64,000 nt of DNA from positions 1-64,000 of the forward strand of contig CAVVZI010000016.1 of assembly GCA_963752815.1 (NCBI GenBank). Direction: 5' to 3'. This stretch comes from Sva-07 sp963752815 (lineage in GTDB: Bacteria; Actinomycetota; Acidimicrobiia; Acidimicrobiales; Ilumatobacteraceae). Of the stretch, positions 1-9,516 are shown in pieces. The translations under genes were made by a program, and so were the position numbers. Every line of letters starts with the position of its first letter. Position 1 is the stretch's first letter. The notes under the pieces were generated by a model. The model was not told the DNA's origin. It saw only the letters and a list, made by a program, of their open reading frames with translations, and did not search any database.

Positions 1-1
1 C

Positions 2-2021
2 CTGGCCCTCGCCGTGGCCCATGCCGAGGCGGCGAGAAGGCCGGTGTGGCTCGTCGAGCTCGCCGAGGTCAACGACGCGCGCGTGGTCCCGTACGAGATT
101 GCGGGCGCCGTCGGTGTGGCGGCCGACGCCGATACGTTCGAGGCGCTCGCGGTCGGGATCGGAGACCGGCTCCGGCCTGCTCGTGCTCGACACGTGCGAG
201 CACCTCGTGGATGCCTGTGCGACGGCCGCCCGCCGGCTGCTCCGGGACTGCCCTGCACTCACCATCCTGACCACCAGCCGCCAACCGCTCGCCGTGGCCG
301 GCGAGGTGGCCTGGCCGGTTCCTCCGCTCGGCCTCCCCCATCCGGGCGCGTCGTTGCAGGAGATCAAGGAGTCCGAGGCCGTTCGCCTGTTCCGGGACCG
401 GGCTCGCGCCGCCCGGCCGGGATTCGAGGTCGACGAGACGAACGCCGCCAACGTCGCCGACATCTGCCAGGTGCTCGACGGGCTCCCGTTGGCGATCGAA
501 CTCGCCGCAGCCAGGATCAAGGTGCTGTCGCCGGCCGCCATCCTCGCCCGCCTGGACGACCGTTTCGCCCTCCTGCACAAGATCGGCCCGGCCGCCGACG
601 TCCGCCAGCAGTCGCTGCGGGCGACGATTCAGTGGAGCTACGACCTGCTCGACGACGACCACCGGGAGTTCTTCGACCGGCTCGGCGTGTTCGCTGGACG
701 GTTCAGCCTCGACGCCGCCGCCCGGGTCGCCGGAGACGGGTTGGGGAGCGATCCGCTGGAGCTGCTCACGATGGTCGTCGATCGGTCGCTCGTCGTCCTC
801 GACGGCGAGGACAGCTACCGGCTACTCGACTCCCTTCGAGCCTTCGCCGTCGAGCAGCTCGACGCCGAGTCGGCCGACGGAGCGGCCGCCCGAACGCGCA
901 TGGCGGGCTGGCTGGCTGAGTTCTGCGAAGCTCGAGACGCCCACCAGCGGGTGATCGACGACGACTCGGTGCTCGCCGAGCTGCGCGGCGTAATGCCCAA
1001 CGTGCGGGTCGCCCTTGACGACTGCTTCACCACCGGTGATCGAATGATCGGTGTGCGCCTGGTCGCCGCGCTCGTCTGGTTCTGGGGCTCCGTCGGGGCA
1101 AACGAGGAGGCGACTCGGTGGCTGGGACGAGCGCTGGAAACCCGAGGGCTCGACGACGAGCAAGGCGCCCGCCTGCTGGAGGGGGTGGCGATGCATTCGT
1201 TCGCGTCCGGTGACATCGATGCCGGGCGCCGCGCGGCCGAACAGGCCGCCCGGTTGTGGGACCAGGCTGGGACTCCGGAGCGCGGCTTCGCCGCGTTGAT
1301 CTACCGGGGCCTCGCCCAACGAGCGCGCGGCGACCTCGAGCTGGCGGCCGAGACCCTCGACCGGGCGGTCGACATCGCCATCCGCAACTACTCCAACTGG
1401 GCGGTCGCCGTGGCCTCGTACTGGCGCGCCGCCGTCGCCGCCGACCAGTCCGACGACCAGCTGGCCGAGCGCCTGCTCGAGGAGGCCCGGTGGCGAGCGG
1501 AGTGGGCGGGCGACCGCCGGGCGACCGGCGCGACGCTCCATCAACTCGGGCGCACTGCCCTGCGTTCGGGCGATTCCGCCCGGGCTCTCGACCTCGCCCG
1601 CCAGACGTTGGCCATTCACGAGGCCGTCGGGTGGAAAGCCGGGATCGCCGCCGCTCACGACGCGATCGGCCGGGCGCTGGTCGCCAGCGGTCGGCCGGCC
1701 GAAGCGATCGACGAACATCGCCGCGGCCTGCAGCGGGCGGTCGCGTTCGGCTCCCCGCGCGCCGTCGCCAAGGCCTTGGAAGGGCTGGCCGAGGCGATGG
1801 CCGAGGCCGGTGATCTTGATCGTGCGGCTGAGGTGCTCGGCACGGCCGGCGCCCTCCGACAGGACTCGGCCACTCCGGCGAACCCGACTCAGCAACGTGC
1901 CGTGTCTTCGCTGGTGGCGTCCCTGCGCGACCGGTTGGGCGCCGACGCTGTCGAGGCGGCTCTGCGGCGCGGTCAGAGCCGGCCTGTGTCGGAGCTGGTT
2001 GGTGGCGCGGACGGCGGCTGA
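2..2021 (+). CDS. STAND/NB-ARC-type ATPase regulator with TPR-like C-terminus (5' partial)
   Basis: The N-terminus lies outside the window. The visible protein starts just after where a P-loop would be expected (LALAVAHAEAARRP). It then shows a Walker B-like LLVLDTCEHL, a TTSRQPL sensor segment and the GLPLAIELAAARI motif of AfsR/MalT-like STAND ATPases, followed from about residue 340 by Ala-rich helical repeats resembling TPRs. These proteins act as signal-integrating switches, often fused to a cyclase, SARP or HTH domain; that partner would be upstream and is not visible. No C-terminal LuxR HTH is seen. The frame changes once at 169-170, where an arginine codon carries both g and c at the wobble position, so I read across it. 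The gene ends 145 bp before the MMPL exporter on the same strand. Confidence 0.75.
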   Translation, partial: WPSPWPMPRRREGRCGSSSSPRSTTRAWSRTRLRAPSVWRPTPIRSRRSRSGSETGSGLLVLDTCEHLVDACATAARRLLRDCPALTILTTSRQPLAVAGEVAWPVPPLGLPHPGASLQEIKESEAVRLFRDRARAARPGFEVDETNAANVADICQVLDGLPLAIELAAARIKVLSPAAILARLDDRFALLHKIGPAADVRQQSLRATIQWSYDLLDDDHREFFDRLGVFAGRFSLDAAARVAGDGLGSDPLELLTMVVDRSLVVLDGEDSYRLLDSLRAFAVEQLDAESADGAAARTRMAGWLAEFCEARDAHQRVIDDDSVLAELRGVMPNVRVALDDCFTTGDRMIGVRLVAALVWFWGSVGANEEATRWLGRALETRGLDDEQGARLLEGVAMHSFASGDIDAGRRAAEQAARLWDQAGTPERGFAALIYRGLAQRARGDLELAAETLDRAVDIAIRNYSNWAVAVASYWRAAVAADQSDDQLAERLLEEARWRAEWAGDRRATGATLHQLGRTALRSGDSARALDLARQTLAIHEAVGWKAGIAAAHDAIGRALVASGRPAEAIDEHRRGLQRAVAFGSPRAVAKALEGLAEAMAEAGDLDRAAEVLGTAGALRQDSATPANPTQQRAVSSLVASLRDRLGADAVEAALRRGQSRPVSELVGGADGG

Positions 2022-2166
2022 CGAACGACCTCCAGCTCGAACTCGAGATCGACGATCCGCTCGACGAGTGCCCGACCGTCGGCGAGGGGTCCCCAATCGT
2101 CAAGGGTGCGATGACTTTCGCGGCTCCCGTGCGTTTCAACCACGGAACCCCCCGAAAGGACATGTC

Positions 2167-4504
2167 ATGTTGAATCGTCTCGCCGCAGTCTGCTTTCGGC
2201 GCCGTCGCCGGGTCCTCCTGCTCTGGGTACTTGGAATCGTCGTACTCGGCGCGGTGATGGGGGCGGTGGGGAGCGACTATCGCTCCGACTTCTCGCTCCC
2301 TGACGTGGAGAGCAAACGAGGCATCGACCTCTTGGATGACCAGTTCGGTGGGCAGGGTGCTGGCCAGGTCGGCAACATCGTGTTCGAGGCGGACAACGGG
2401 GTCGAGGATCCGAACGTTCGGGCGGTGATCGAGCCGTTCTTGGCGGAGGTGGCCAAGATCGAGGGGGTGCAGTCGCTGGCGAGCCCGTACACGCCGGGCA
2501 ATGAGCGGCAGATCGCGTCCGAGGGTGTCGACGCGGGCCGGATCGCGTACGCCGAGTTCGAGGCGCCGTCGGACGCGTCGTTCGACGAGACGGTGCTCAT
2601 CGGCGACGAGATCCGTGCTGCCATGCCGTCGGCCGAGGGCGTGGAGATCGAGTTGGGTGGGCAGGCGTTCGCCGAGTTCGAGGTGCCGTCGTCGGAAGCT
2701 CTCGGCCTCGGGTTCGCGATCATCATCCTGATCATCGCCTTCGGTTCCGTGCTGGCCATGGGGTTGCCGATTGGCGTGGCGCTGGCCGGGATCGTCTCCG
2801 GTTCGATCCTGACGGGATTGTTGTCGAAGGTCGTCGACATGCCCGACATCACGTCGACGATCGGGGTGATGATCGGCCTCGGGGTCGGCATCGACTACGC
2901 CTTGTTCATCGTCACCAGGTTCAGGGAGAACCTGCACAAGGGTCACGGCATCGAGGACTCGACGCTCATCGCGATGAACACCGCCGGGCGGGCTGTCGTC
3001 TTCGCCGGTTCGACGGTCGTGATCTCACTGCTCGGGATGCTGATCATGCAGCTGAGCTTCGTTTCCGGCATGGCGATCGGGATGGCCCTCGTCGTCGCGC
3101 TGACGCTGTTGGCTTCGCTCACGTTGCTGCCTGCCTTGTTGGGCTACGCCGGTGAACGCATCGAGTTGACCCGCCGGCGCGGGCTGATCGCCGCCGGGTT
3201 GATCGCCGTCGCGTTGATCGGCGTCGGGCTCGGGATCCCCGCCCTGCTGGTCGTCACGCTTCCGGTCGCGGTGGTCGTGCTGCTCGCCAGCTTCGCCGTC
3301 TCCTCGTTGCGCAAGCCGGTCCTCGAGCGGGAGCACCGGCCGTTGCACGAGACGTTGTCGTACCGGTGGAGCCGCGTCATCCAGCATCGCCCGTGGACCG
3401 CAGTGCTGATCGGCGTGGCCGCGCTGGTCGCGTTGGCACTGCCGGTGCTCGGCCTCCGGCTCGGGTTCTCCGACGAAGGCAACTACCCCGAAGACACCAC
3501 CACCCGCCAGGCCTACGATCTCTTGGCCGACGGCTTCGGTCCCGGCTTCAACGGTCCCCTCAGCCTGGCGACGGAAGTGCCATCGGGCACCGATCCGGCC
3601 GCGCTCCAAGCGATCACCGACGCCATCGGCGCCGACTCCGGCGTGGCGTTCGTCAGCGACCCGATCACCAACGACGACACCGCGCCCACCGCCGCGCTGT
3701 GGCGGGTCGTCCCCACGACCGCCCCGCAAGACGCCGAGACGACGGACCTCGTGAACCGCCTGCGTGACGACGTACTCCCCGTCGCCACCGCCGGCACCGG
3801 CCTCGACGTCGCCGTCGCCGGAAGCGTCGCCGTCGGCGTCGACTTCACCGACTACCTGTCCGCTCGCCTACCCTATCTTCTTCGCCGCTGTGCTGGGGCT
3901 GTCGTTCCTGCTGCTGATGGTCGTGTTCCGGTCCCTGCTGGTTCCGCTCAAAGCGGTGATCATGAACCTGCTGTCGATCGGCGCCGCCTACGGCGTGGTC
4001 GTCGCCGTCTTCCAGTGGGGTTGGGGCGGCGGGCTGCTCGACATCGAAGGGGCACCGATCGAACCGTTCATACCGATGATGCTGTTCGCCATCGTCTTCG
4101 GACTGTCGATGGACTACGAGGTCTTTCTCCTGTCCCGGGTTCGAGAAGAGTGGGACCGCACGGGCGACAGCCGACTCTCGGTCGCCGACGGCCTGGCGTC
4201 CACGGCCAGGGTGATCACCGCCGCGGCGGCGATCATGGTCGTCGTCTTCGGCAGCTTCCTCGGCGAGTCGGACCGGGTCGTGAAGCTGTTCGGGCTCGGA
4301 CTGTCGGTCGCCGTGCTCATCGACGCGACCATCGTCCGGTTGCTCCTCGTGCCGGCGACGATGGAGCTCCTCGGCGACCGGAACTGGTGGATCCCCCGCT
4401 GGCTCGACCGGATCCTGCCCAAGGTCCACATCGAAGCACCGCCCGACCTCGACGCCGAACTCGCCGAACTCGACCGCGAAACCCAGGTACCAACCAGTCA
4501 CTGA
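2167..4504 (+). CDS. MMPL/RND-family membrane transporter
   Basis: About 778 residues with the twofold RND layout: an N-terminal TM helix, an extracytoplasmic loop (about 40-175), a TM bundle, a second loop and a second bundle. The family signature GIDYALFIVTRFREN is near residue 240 and its repeat counterpart SMDYEVFLLSRVREEW near 650. MMPL proteins export lipids or hydrophobic compounds using proton-motive force; the substrate cannot be deduced. The ATG at 2167 follows a GAAAGGA ribosome-binding site. One frame change at 3873-3874 (a proline codon with both c and t at the wobble base) splits the gene, but both halves align to one normal protein. The preceding STAND regulator could control it, which is inference from proximity. 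Confidence 0.88.
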
Positions 4505-4607
4505 ACCGAACGACCGGGTAGCACCAAGTGCCGCGGTACTAGCAATCCCGTTCCACATCGGGCAACCTGGGCGGACGCCGCTGGGGCGTGCTTGGGGGGA
4601 GCGGACG

Positions 4608-5336
4608 ATGTCAGGTGAACAGGGCGTCGCAAGGGTCGTGCTCGTGCATGGCGCGTTCGGAGGTGCGTGGTGGTGGGATGCCACGAGGGCTGCGCTCGCC
4701 GATCTGGGCATCGAATCGGTGAGCGTCGAGTTGCCGACGATCGGAGAGGGTGTGGATCCGAGCCTCGACTTCCACGCGGACGCAGAGTATGTGCGAGAGA
4801 TTCTCGGCGGACTCGATGGTCCGATTGTGCTGTGTGGAAACTCCTACGGCGGTGTTGTCATCACCGAAGCATCAGCAGGGGCGCACAACGTTGTGCGACT
4901 CATCTACCTCGCCGCGTTCATGCTCGACGAACAGGACGAAGTGCCAGGCGCGTTGCTGACCAACTGCACCCCTGAGTTCTTGGGCGGCTTCGCATTCGGA
5001 GACAACGGACTCGCGACGTTCGATCGCAACACGGCGAAGGACGTTGTCTTCAACCAAGCGCCGCGCGAGGTCGCCCAGGCGGCGGTGGACCAATTCCGAC
5101 CTATGGCTCTCGGCCTCGGCAGCACCACCACCGTCACCGCAGCAGGCTGGCGCGACATCCCTTCCACCTACGTGATCTGCAGCAACGACCGCTCACTGCA
5201 GCCTGACGCACAACGACGGTGGGCGGCGCAGCGGGCGACGGAGTCGATCGAACTCCCCTACGACCACTGTCCCCAAATGTCGAGCCCACGAGAGATCGCT
5301 GAACTGCTCGCGAGCGCCGCGGCGACGACGGATTGA
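4608..5336 (+). CDS. alpha/beta hydrolase (esterase-like)
   Basis: 242 residues. An oxyanion-hole segment VLVHGAFGGAWWW (about 7-19) and the nucleophile elbow GNSYGG (near 74-79, Ser nucleophile) are clear, and a C-terminal YDHCPQMSSP segment supplies the probable catalytic His. Size and motifs match the small plant-esterase/hydroxynitrile-lyase-like branch of the alpha/beta hydrolase superfamily. The substrate is unknown. The frame is intact, and it has fewer purine-rich wobble codons than its neighbours. It converges on the secreted Asp-box gene with only 3 bp between stop codons, leaving no room for a separate terminator. Confidence 0.85.
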   Translation: MSGEQGVARVVLVHGAFGGAWWWDATRAALADLGIESVSVELPTIGEGVDPSLDFHADAEYVREILGGLDGPIVLCGNSYGGVVITEASAGAHNVVRLIYLAAFMLDEQDEVPGALLTNCTPEFLGGFAFGDNGLATFDRNTAKDVVFNQAPREVAQAAVDQFRPMALGLGSTTTVTAAGWRDIPSTYVICSNDRSLQPDAQRRWAAQRATESIELPYDHCPQMSSPREIAELLASAAATTD

Positions 5337-5339
5337 TCG

Positions 5340-7040
5340 TCAGGTCGCGATGGCGCTGACGAAGACGTCGGTGTTGCCGAACTGGGATGGGCAGTCGACC
5401 GGTGGTGCTGGCGTTTCGCCGACTTCGGGGGCGTCCTTACCGTCTTGTCGGTCTGCCTCACGCTCTTCTTGTTCGATGATTGCGCCAGTATCGACGAGGA
5501 AATTCTGGTACTCGTCGACGGCAGGACAGCCAGCGCCGTGGCGGCTGTCGGTGTAGATGAACCAGGCGGTGCCGTTCTTTGACACCAACGTGTTGTAGTC
5601 GCCCCAGAACTGTCGCTGCAGGTTGTTCTGGGCCGAGGCCGCAGGATCCGACGAATCTGTGCTGACCTTCACTGCGGCACTGAATGCGGCTCCGCCCGCC
5701 GGCGAGGAAGCGTAGTACGCGTTGATTTCCGCATTGCCGGTTCCGAAGGTTGTTGGGTCCATGGCCGTCATCGCCTGCCAGCCGATGTCGACCCGACCCC
5801 CAGTGGCGACATCGAGACCCTGGAAGAACGGCACTCCGCCGCTGGCGGTCGAGCCGGTGAACGGTGTGGCCACCTTCGACCAGCCGGCGCCGGCGGTGCG
5901 ATAGACGACCAGCTCGGCTGCCGAGCCGTCAGCCGCAGTGCGATTGACCCACGCCGCGTAGAGCGTCGTGCTGTTCGCCGTCGGGTCCGAGGCCAGGCTC
6001 AAGAAGCTGTCGTTACGGAAGTTCGATCCCGGGATCGGATCGACGAGGTCGGCGACCGGCCCGATGACCGCTGGGCGGGAGTAGGACTTTCCGCCGTCAG
6101 TGCTCGTGGCAAACACCTGGTTGCCACCTTCTTCCCATGCGACATACACCTTGCCGCGACCATCGGTCCGCACGGCGGAGCCCTGCCGGCCACCCGTGAC
6201 GCTGTTGTTCGATGCGCCGGAAAGCTGGTTCGGTGTCGACCACGTCCTCCCACCGTCCGCCGAGAACGAGGTCATGATCGGCTCGGCGCGCCCAGGGATG
6301 CCTCGAAACTGGGTCCAGGAAGAGTACAGCCGTCCGTAGAACGGCGAGGACGGGTTCTTATCGGCCCAGATCGCGTTCTTATCGTTGAACGTGAAGCCGT
6401 GACCGTTGGCGATGACCGCGGGCCCCGTCCAGGTAAGCCCGTTGTCGGCGCTTCGCGACACGACGATGAGCTCGGGTGCCTGGTTGCCCTGCTGGCTTCC
6501 CGGCCTGAAGGAGGCCAGGCTCTGGTAATACGCGTCGTATACCGCCTTACTGAAGGTCTTTGTCTGCGGGTTGTACTGCGGCCCGTAAACAATCACGGGG
6601 TCGCCGTCGCTGACGAGTGGTGACGCCTGCCACCCTGGCTGATCGTCGAGAAGCCCTCTGTTGACCCACGTCTTGCCGTTGTCGGCAGAGGTATACACAC
6701 CGTCTGTACCAACACCGGGAAAGAACCCGCAGTCCGAATCATCGGTGCCGCGAATCGCGGCGCCACACGCTGGCTGTTCTTGCTCGTCGTTGGAGCCGGC
6801 AATCAGATTGGCCGAGACCGGGTTCACCGCGATTGTCGGTTCGTTCTGCTTGTTGGTCGGGAACGTCGCCGTCGAGTCCGACGTCGGGTCATTCGCCACC
6901 TGCGGGCTGTTGGCCTGTACATCGGTTGAGCTCGCAGCTACGACGGACAAGCCGGCGGCAAGCACCCCGCAAACAGCAACGGCAATCGCCGCAGCTGGTC
7001 GCCCCCGATGAACCACGGCACCATCTCGTCGAACAGTCAT
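5340..7040 (-). CDS. secreted Asp-box (BNR/sialidase-like) beta-propeller protein
   Basis: 566 residues from the ATG at 7040, which has an AGGGGG ribosome-binding site about 8 bp upstream; a longer reading frame to 7112 lacks this. An N-terminal signal peptide is evident (Arg-rich start, then AAAIAVAVCGVLAAGLSVVA, then polar residues). Four Asp-box motifs of the S-x-D-x-G-x-T-W type are present (for example SADNGKTW, SADNGLTW, SADGGRTW), which build six-bladed sialidase-like propellers. True sialidases also need an Arg triad and an FRIP motif, which I do not see, so glycosidase activity is not claimed. It is downstream of the PadR/HAAS pair on the same strand, with a 115-bp gap. Confidence 0.82.
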   Translation of the reverse strand: MTVRRDGAVVHRGRPAAAIAVAVCGVLAAGLSVVAASSTDVQANSPQVANDPTSDSTATFPTNKQNEPTIAVNPVSANLIAGSNDEQEQPACGAAIRGTDDSDCGFFPGVGTDGVYTSADNGKTWVNRGLLDDQPGWQASPLVSDGDPVIVYGPQYNPQTKTFSKAVYDAYYQSLASFRPGSQQGNQAPELIVVSRSADNGLTWTGPAVIANGHGFTFNDKNAIWADKNPSSPFYGRLYSSWTQFRGIPGRAEPIMTSFSADGGRTWSTPNQLSGASNNSVTGGRQGSAVRTDGRGKVYVAWEEGGNQVFATSTDGGKSYSRPAVIGPVADLVDPIPGSNFRNDSFLSLASDPTANSTTLYAAWVNRTAADGSAAELVVYRTAGAGWSKVATPFTGSTASGGVPFFQGLDVATGGRVDIGWQAMTAMDPTTFGTGNAEINAYYASSPAGGAAFSAAVKVSTDSSDPAASAQNNLQRQFWGDYNTLVSKNGTAWFIYTDSRHGAGCPAVDEYQNFLVDTGAIIEQEEREADRQDGKDAPEVGETPAPPVDCPSQFGNTDVFVSAIAT

Positions 7041-7155
7041 GTCGACCCCCTGTCGCATAGCTTGCGATCGCCACAGTAGAACGTGCGGAAGATTTGCACC
7101 AGTCGCCCGCATAACCGGAACAATCGAAACCGTTCATGGCCGCAGCCGTCAAAGG

Positions 7156-7998
7156 TCAGTCCGTTGCGGTCGTGCCGGTTCGCAAGCCGAGGGGCGCTCG
7201 TAGGGCCAGGTAGGCGGCAACCACCAAACCTGCCTCGATTGCGCCCACGAGCAAGGATCCACCAAGCGTGGTTCCTTGCTCGCCGCGATCGCGCACGAAC
7301 ACGGCCGCCGCGCCGATCGTCGCAACAGCAATTGGCCCGAGGGTCGGCACTGGAAGTCTGGTCAATGACCGCAGATCCGCGAACGGAGAGCGGTCGGCGT
7401 GGGAATGTGCGCCCTCGAGCTGTCGAGTGAGCCACCACGCGCGCGACAAAACGCCACCGGCAACGATCGCGAGCGCCGGACCGGCAAGCAATACGAGAGG
7501 ATCGCCGCGCCCTGGGAGCGCGCCTCCCGCCGCCAACATCGTTCCGGCCGCCGATACCAGTGCGATCGCGGTTCGGCGGCACAGCAGCATCGAGTCGGCG
7601 GGCGACACGACACGGTGGCGGATACTCATCGCCTGGATCAATCCGATCACCATCGCCACGGCCGACACCTGGGCGCACACGAAAAACGCGATCGCCCATG
7701 GGACTGCCGCCTGGGCTGTGGCATCTGCGGAGTGGATCAACACGAGCGTAGATCCAGCTACGGAAGCGATCCCTACAGCCGCCAGCCAGGCTGCGCGAGC
7801 ACAACGACTTGTGGCGACTTCGGCGTCGAACGACGCCGCAACTATGCCCGGAGCTCCGAACGCGACCGCAGCATCGTCGGGGCCGACGTCGTTCGCAAGG
7901 TCGATCAGATGGTCGTGGCACTCGGAGAGGAAGCGTTTGCGTGTGCGCCCCCGCACGCAAAGCGCCGCTTCGAGATCTGCCATGTACCGCTCGATCAC
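7156..7998 (-). CDS. HAAS-domain (DUF1700-like) integral membrane protein paired with PadR
   Basis: 280 residues from the GTG at 7998, which overlaps the PadR stop codon in a GTGA; an internal ATG at 7983 is an alternative start. Residues 1-60 (ADLEAALCVRGRTRKRFLSE onward) resemble the HAAS helical domain that typically follows a PadR gene. About seven hydrophobic segments follow, ending with a short LGLRTGTTATD tail. HAAS proteins are thought to sense signals and act with their PadR partner; the biochemical activity is unknown. Translational coupling with PadR is strongly implied by the 4-bp overlap. Confidence 0.75.
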   Translation of the reverse strand: MIERYMADLEAALCVRGRTRKRFLSECHDHLIDLANDVGPDDAAVAFGAPGIVAASFDAEVATSRCARAAWLAAVGIASVAGSTLVLIHSADATAQAAVPWAIAFFVCAQVSAVAMVIGLIQAMSIRHRVVSPADSMLLCRRTAIALVSAAGTMLAAGGALPGRGDPLVLLAGPALAIVAGGVLSRAWWLTRQLEGAHSHADRSPFADLRSLTRLPVPTLGPIAVATIGAAAVFVRDRGEQGTTLGGSLLVGAIEAGLVVAAYLALRAPLGLRTGTTATD

Positions 7999-8336
7999 GT
8001 GGCCAGCCCCAACACGCGATCGACCGCGACCACGAAGGTTTGCCTCTCCTGCTGCCACGAGGCGAGGTGCCGCCGACCGGCGGCTGTTCGCTGGTAGACG
8101 CGACGTCGTCGACCGTCGCTGTGCGCCCACTGGCTCGACACCATCCCCGCCTGCTCCAACCGATGCAGCGCCGGGTAGAGCGAACCTTCGGGCACATCGA
8201 GGTGGCCGCCGCTTCGAGTTGCGACTCGGCGGGCGAGTTCGTAGCCATGCCCCGGCGCCTCGGCGAGCACGGCGAGCAACAGGCCGTCGAGATGCCCCCG
8301 CAGAAGGTCAGTGCTTCCCACGAGGCCAATATACAT
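7995..8336 (-). CDS. PadR-family transcriptional regulator
   Basis: 113 residues from the ATG at 8336. The winged-helix features typical of PadR are present: a LLLAVLAEAPGHGYELARRV segment, then GSLYPALHRLEQAGMVSSQW and the wing with RRRRVYQRT. This is the short PadR-s1 type (about 110 aa). The start codon lies inside an inverted repeat that looks like its own operator, so negative autoregulation is likely. It forms an operon with the HAAS membrane gene through a GTGA overlap. Confidence 0.88.
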   Translation of the reverse strand: MYIGLVGSTDLLRGHLDGLLLAVLAEAPGHGYELARRVATRSGGHLDVPEGSLYPALHRLEQAGMVSSQWAHSDGRRRRVYQRTAAGRRHLASWQQERQTFVVAVDRVLGLAT

Positions 8337-8351
8337 AGGCAGCCAATGTAT
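8331..8351. promoter_or_regulatory. probable PadR operator
   Basis: Inverted repeat ATACAT-N9-ATGTAT. PadR proteins bind ATGT/ACAT dyads separated by 8-10 bp, which fits. The dyad covers the first codons of padR itself, so a bound dimer would block initiation of the padR-HAAS operon. Identification is by motif and position only. Confidence 0.6.
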
Positions 8352-8676
8352 GTCCACCACAGGTCTCGGACCGGAGCGACGAAGACGGAGCCGCCACACT
8401 GTCGGGCGTGACCAGGCCGCTCGTCGCCGCGCAATTCGACATCGATCAAGTCATCGATCAAGTCGAGCGAGATCGGTCACTTCCGATCGGTCGCTCTCTC
8501 CGTGGAACCCGGCCGATAGTCGCGGCCAGGAACGCTCCGGCCCCAGAGGCAGTACCGGCGAAGTGTTGGAGGCGCCTGCTCGATCGACCCAAAATCCTGT
8601 GCACCTGGTGTGCACCTGGCAGGTTTCCTCAGTCGACTGCGTCGGGCGAAATGGCCTCTGACCTGGACTTATAGGG
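8352..8676. other. non-coding gap with a 12-bp tandem duplication
   Basis: No convincing gene lies here; the short plus-strand frame has no family resemblance or ribosome-binding site. It contains a perfect tandem 12-bp repeat (ATCGATCAAGTC at 8441-8452 and 8453-8464) and a near-repeat GTGCACCTG at about 8599-8616. It is the 3' side of the tRNA-Val gene, a common integration target, but no integrase or second att copy is visible. Confidence 0.5.
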
Positions 8677-8749
8677 TGGGCGATGGGAGTCTCGATCTCC
8701 CGACCTCCACGGTGTGAACGTGGCGCTCTTCCAACTGAGCTAATCGCCC
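8677..8749 (-). tRNA. tRNA-Val (anticodon CAC)
   Basis: A 73-nt cloverleaf on the minus strand: 7-bp acceptor stem GGGCGAT/ATCGCCC, D arm with AGCTCAGTTGG, anticodon stem CCACG/CGTGG closing the loop TTCACAC (anticodon CAC, reads GUG), variable loop AGGTC, and a T arm with GGGAG/CTCCC and loop ATCGAGA. The discriminator is A and the CCA end is not encoded. It stands alone, not in a tRNA cluster. Confidence 0.93.
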
Positions 8750-8784
8750 CTACGGGGCCCTCAAGCTAGCAGCGACACTGCGAT

Positions 8785-9459
8785 TCAACCCACCAGATCG
8801 ATGCAGGCGACACCCATCCCTTGACGGTCGCGGTGGGGCTCGGTCAGGCCTGGACACGTCGCCCCGAACGGAATGAACGCGCGCACGACGAGATCGGGAT
8901 CCGCACCGCCGTTGCGGCAAACGACCTCGCGGGCGTCCGTGTTCGGCAGGAGCGCAACGCACTCGCCGACGTGCAGGATGCCGTCGGGGCCCGGAGGCGG
9001 ACCGGGTTTGGTGAACTGGGACAGCACGATCACACCGACAGAACCGAGGGCGGCACAGAACAGGAGCATCCTCCACGGGATGCGCGCCGGACCGATCTGG
9101 CTCGGATGGATCGCACCCCGCTCCCCGGTCGGACGGGGCACGGTGGTCTCGAACCATTCCGTCGACGACCCGTCCGTGGAACGCGACCACGCCGTCCGGG
9201 TCGACGACGGCGCGGCCGAGCCGACGTTGCGCAACGTGGCGTCGTACAGCGCCCGCCGGCCGGGGTCGCGCAACACGCGGTAGGCCTCGTTCAGGTCCGC
9301 CATCGAACGGCCGTCACCGGCATCGTCCGTGGCGATCCCTCCGGCCGACTGACGGTCCGGATGAGCGCGGCGCGCCTGATCCCGGTACGCCTCGCGGATC
9401 TGCGCGCCCGACGCGTCCTGGGGCACTCCCAGCACGTCGTACAGGTTCGGGTCGGTCAC
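8785..9459 (-). CDS. J-domain protein with one transmembrane helix
   Basis: 224 residues. The J domain occupies residues 1-85: LYDVLGVPQDASGAQIREAY, then the obligatory HPD (in RAHPDRQ) and a final DLNEAYRVLRDPGRRALYD helix. A single TM helix follows near residues 130-150 (MLLFCAALGSVGVIVLSQF) and the C-terminal ~70 residues, with two Cys pairs, should be extracytoplasmic. It lacks the Gly/Phe and zinc-finger regions of true DnaJ, so it is a specialised co-chaperone, possibly recruiting DnaK to the membrane. It starts 58 bp from the end of the convergently oriented dehydrogenase region and is intact. Confidence 0.85.
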   Translation of the reverse strand: MTDPNLYDVLGVPQDASGAQIREAYRDQARRAHPDRQSAGGIATDDAGDGRSMADLNEAYRVLRDPGRRALYDATLRNVGSAAPSSTRTAWSRSTDGSSTEWFETTVPRPTGERGAIHPSQIGPARIPWRMLLFCAALGSVGVIVLSQFTKPGPPPGPDGILHVGECVALLPNTDAREVVCRNGGADPDLVVRAFIPFGATCPGLTEPHRDRQGMGVACIDLVG

Positions 9460-9516
9460 TGCCCCGAGGTTACGGCCACCGATCCACGGGAGTCTCGGCG
9501 GCCGCGCCGATCGTGC

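Noticed and set aside
822..2946. Minus-strand genes opposite the STAND regulator and MMPL
   Set aside because: They have no recognisable domain and overlap strongly supported genes on the plus strand.
5340..7040. Authentic sialidase
   Set aside because: Asp boxes show a propeller fold, but I could not find the Arg triad or the FRIP segment needed for sialidase catalysis.
8402..8674. A small plus-strand protein gene upstream of the tRNA
   Set aside because: No ribosome-binding site, overlaps the tRNA 3' region, Arg-rich composition expected from random GC-rich sequence.
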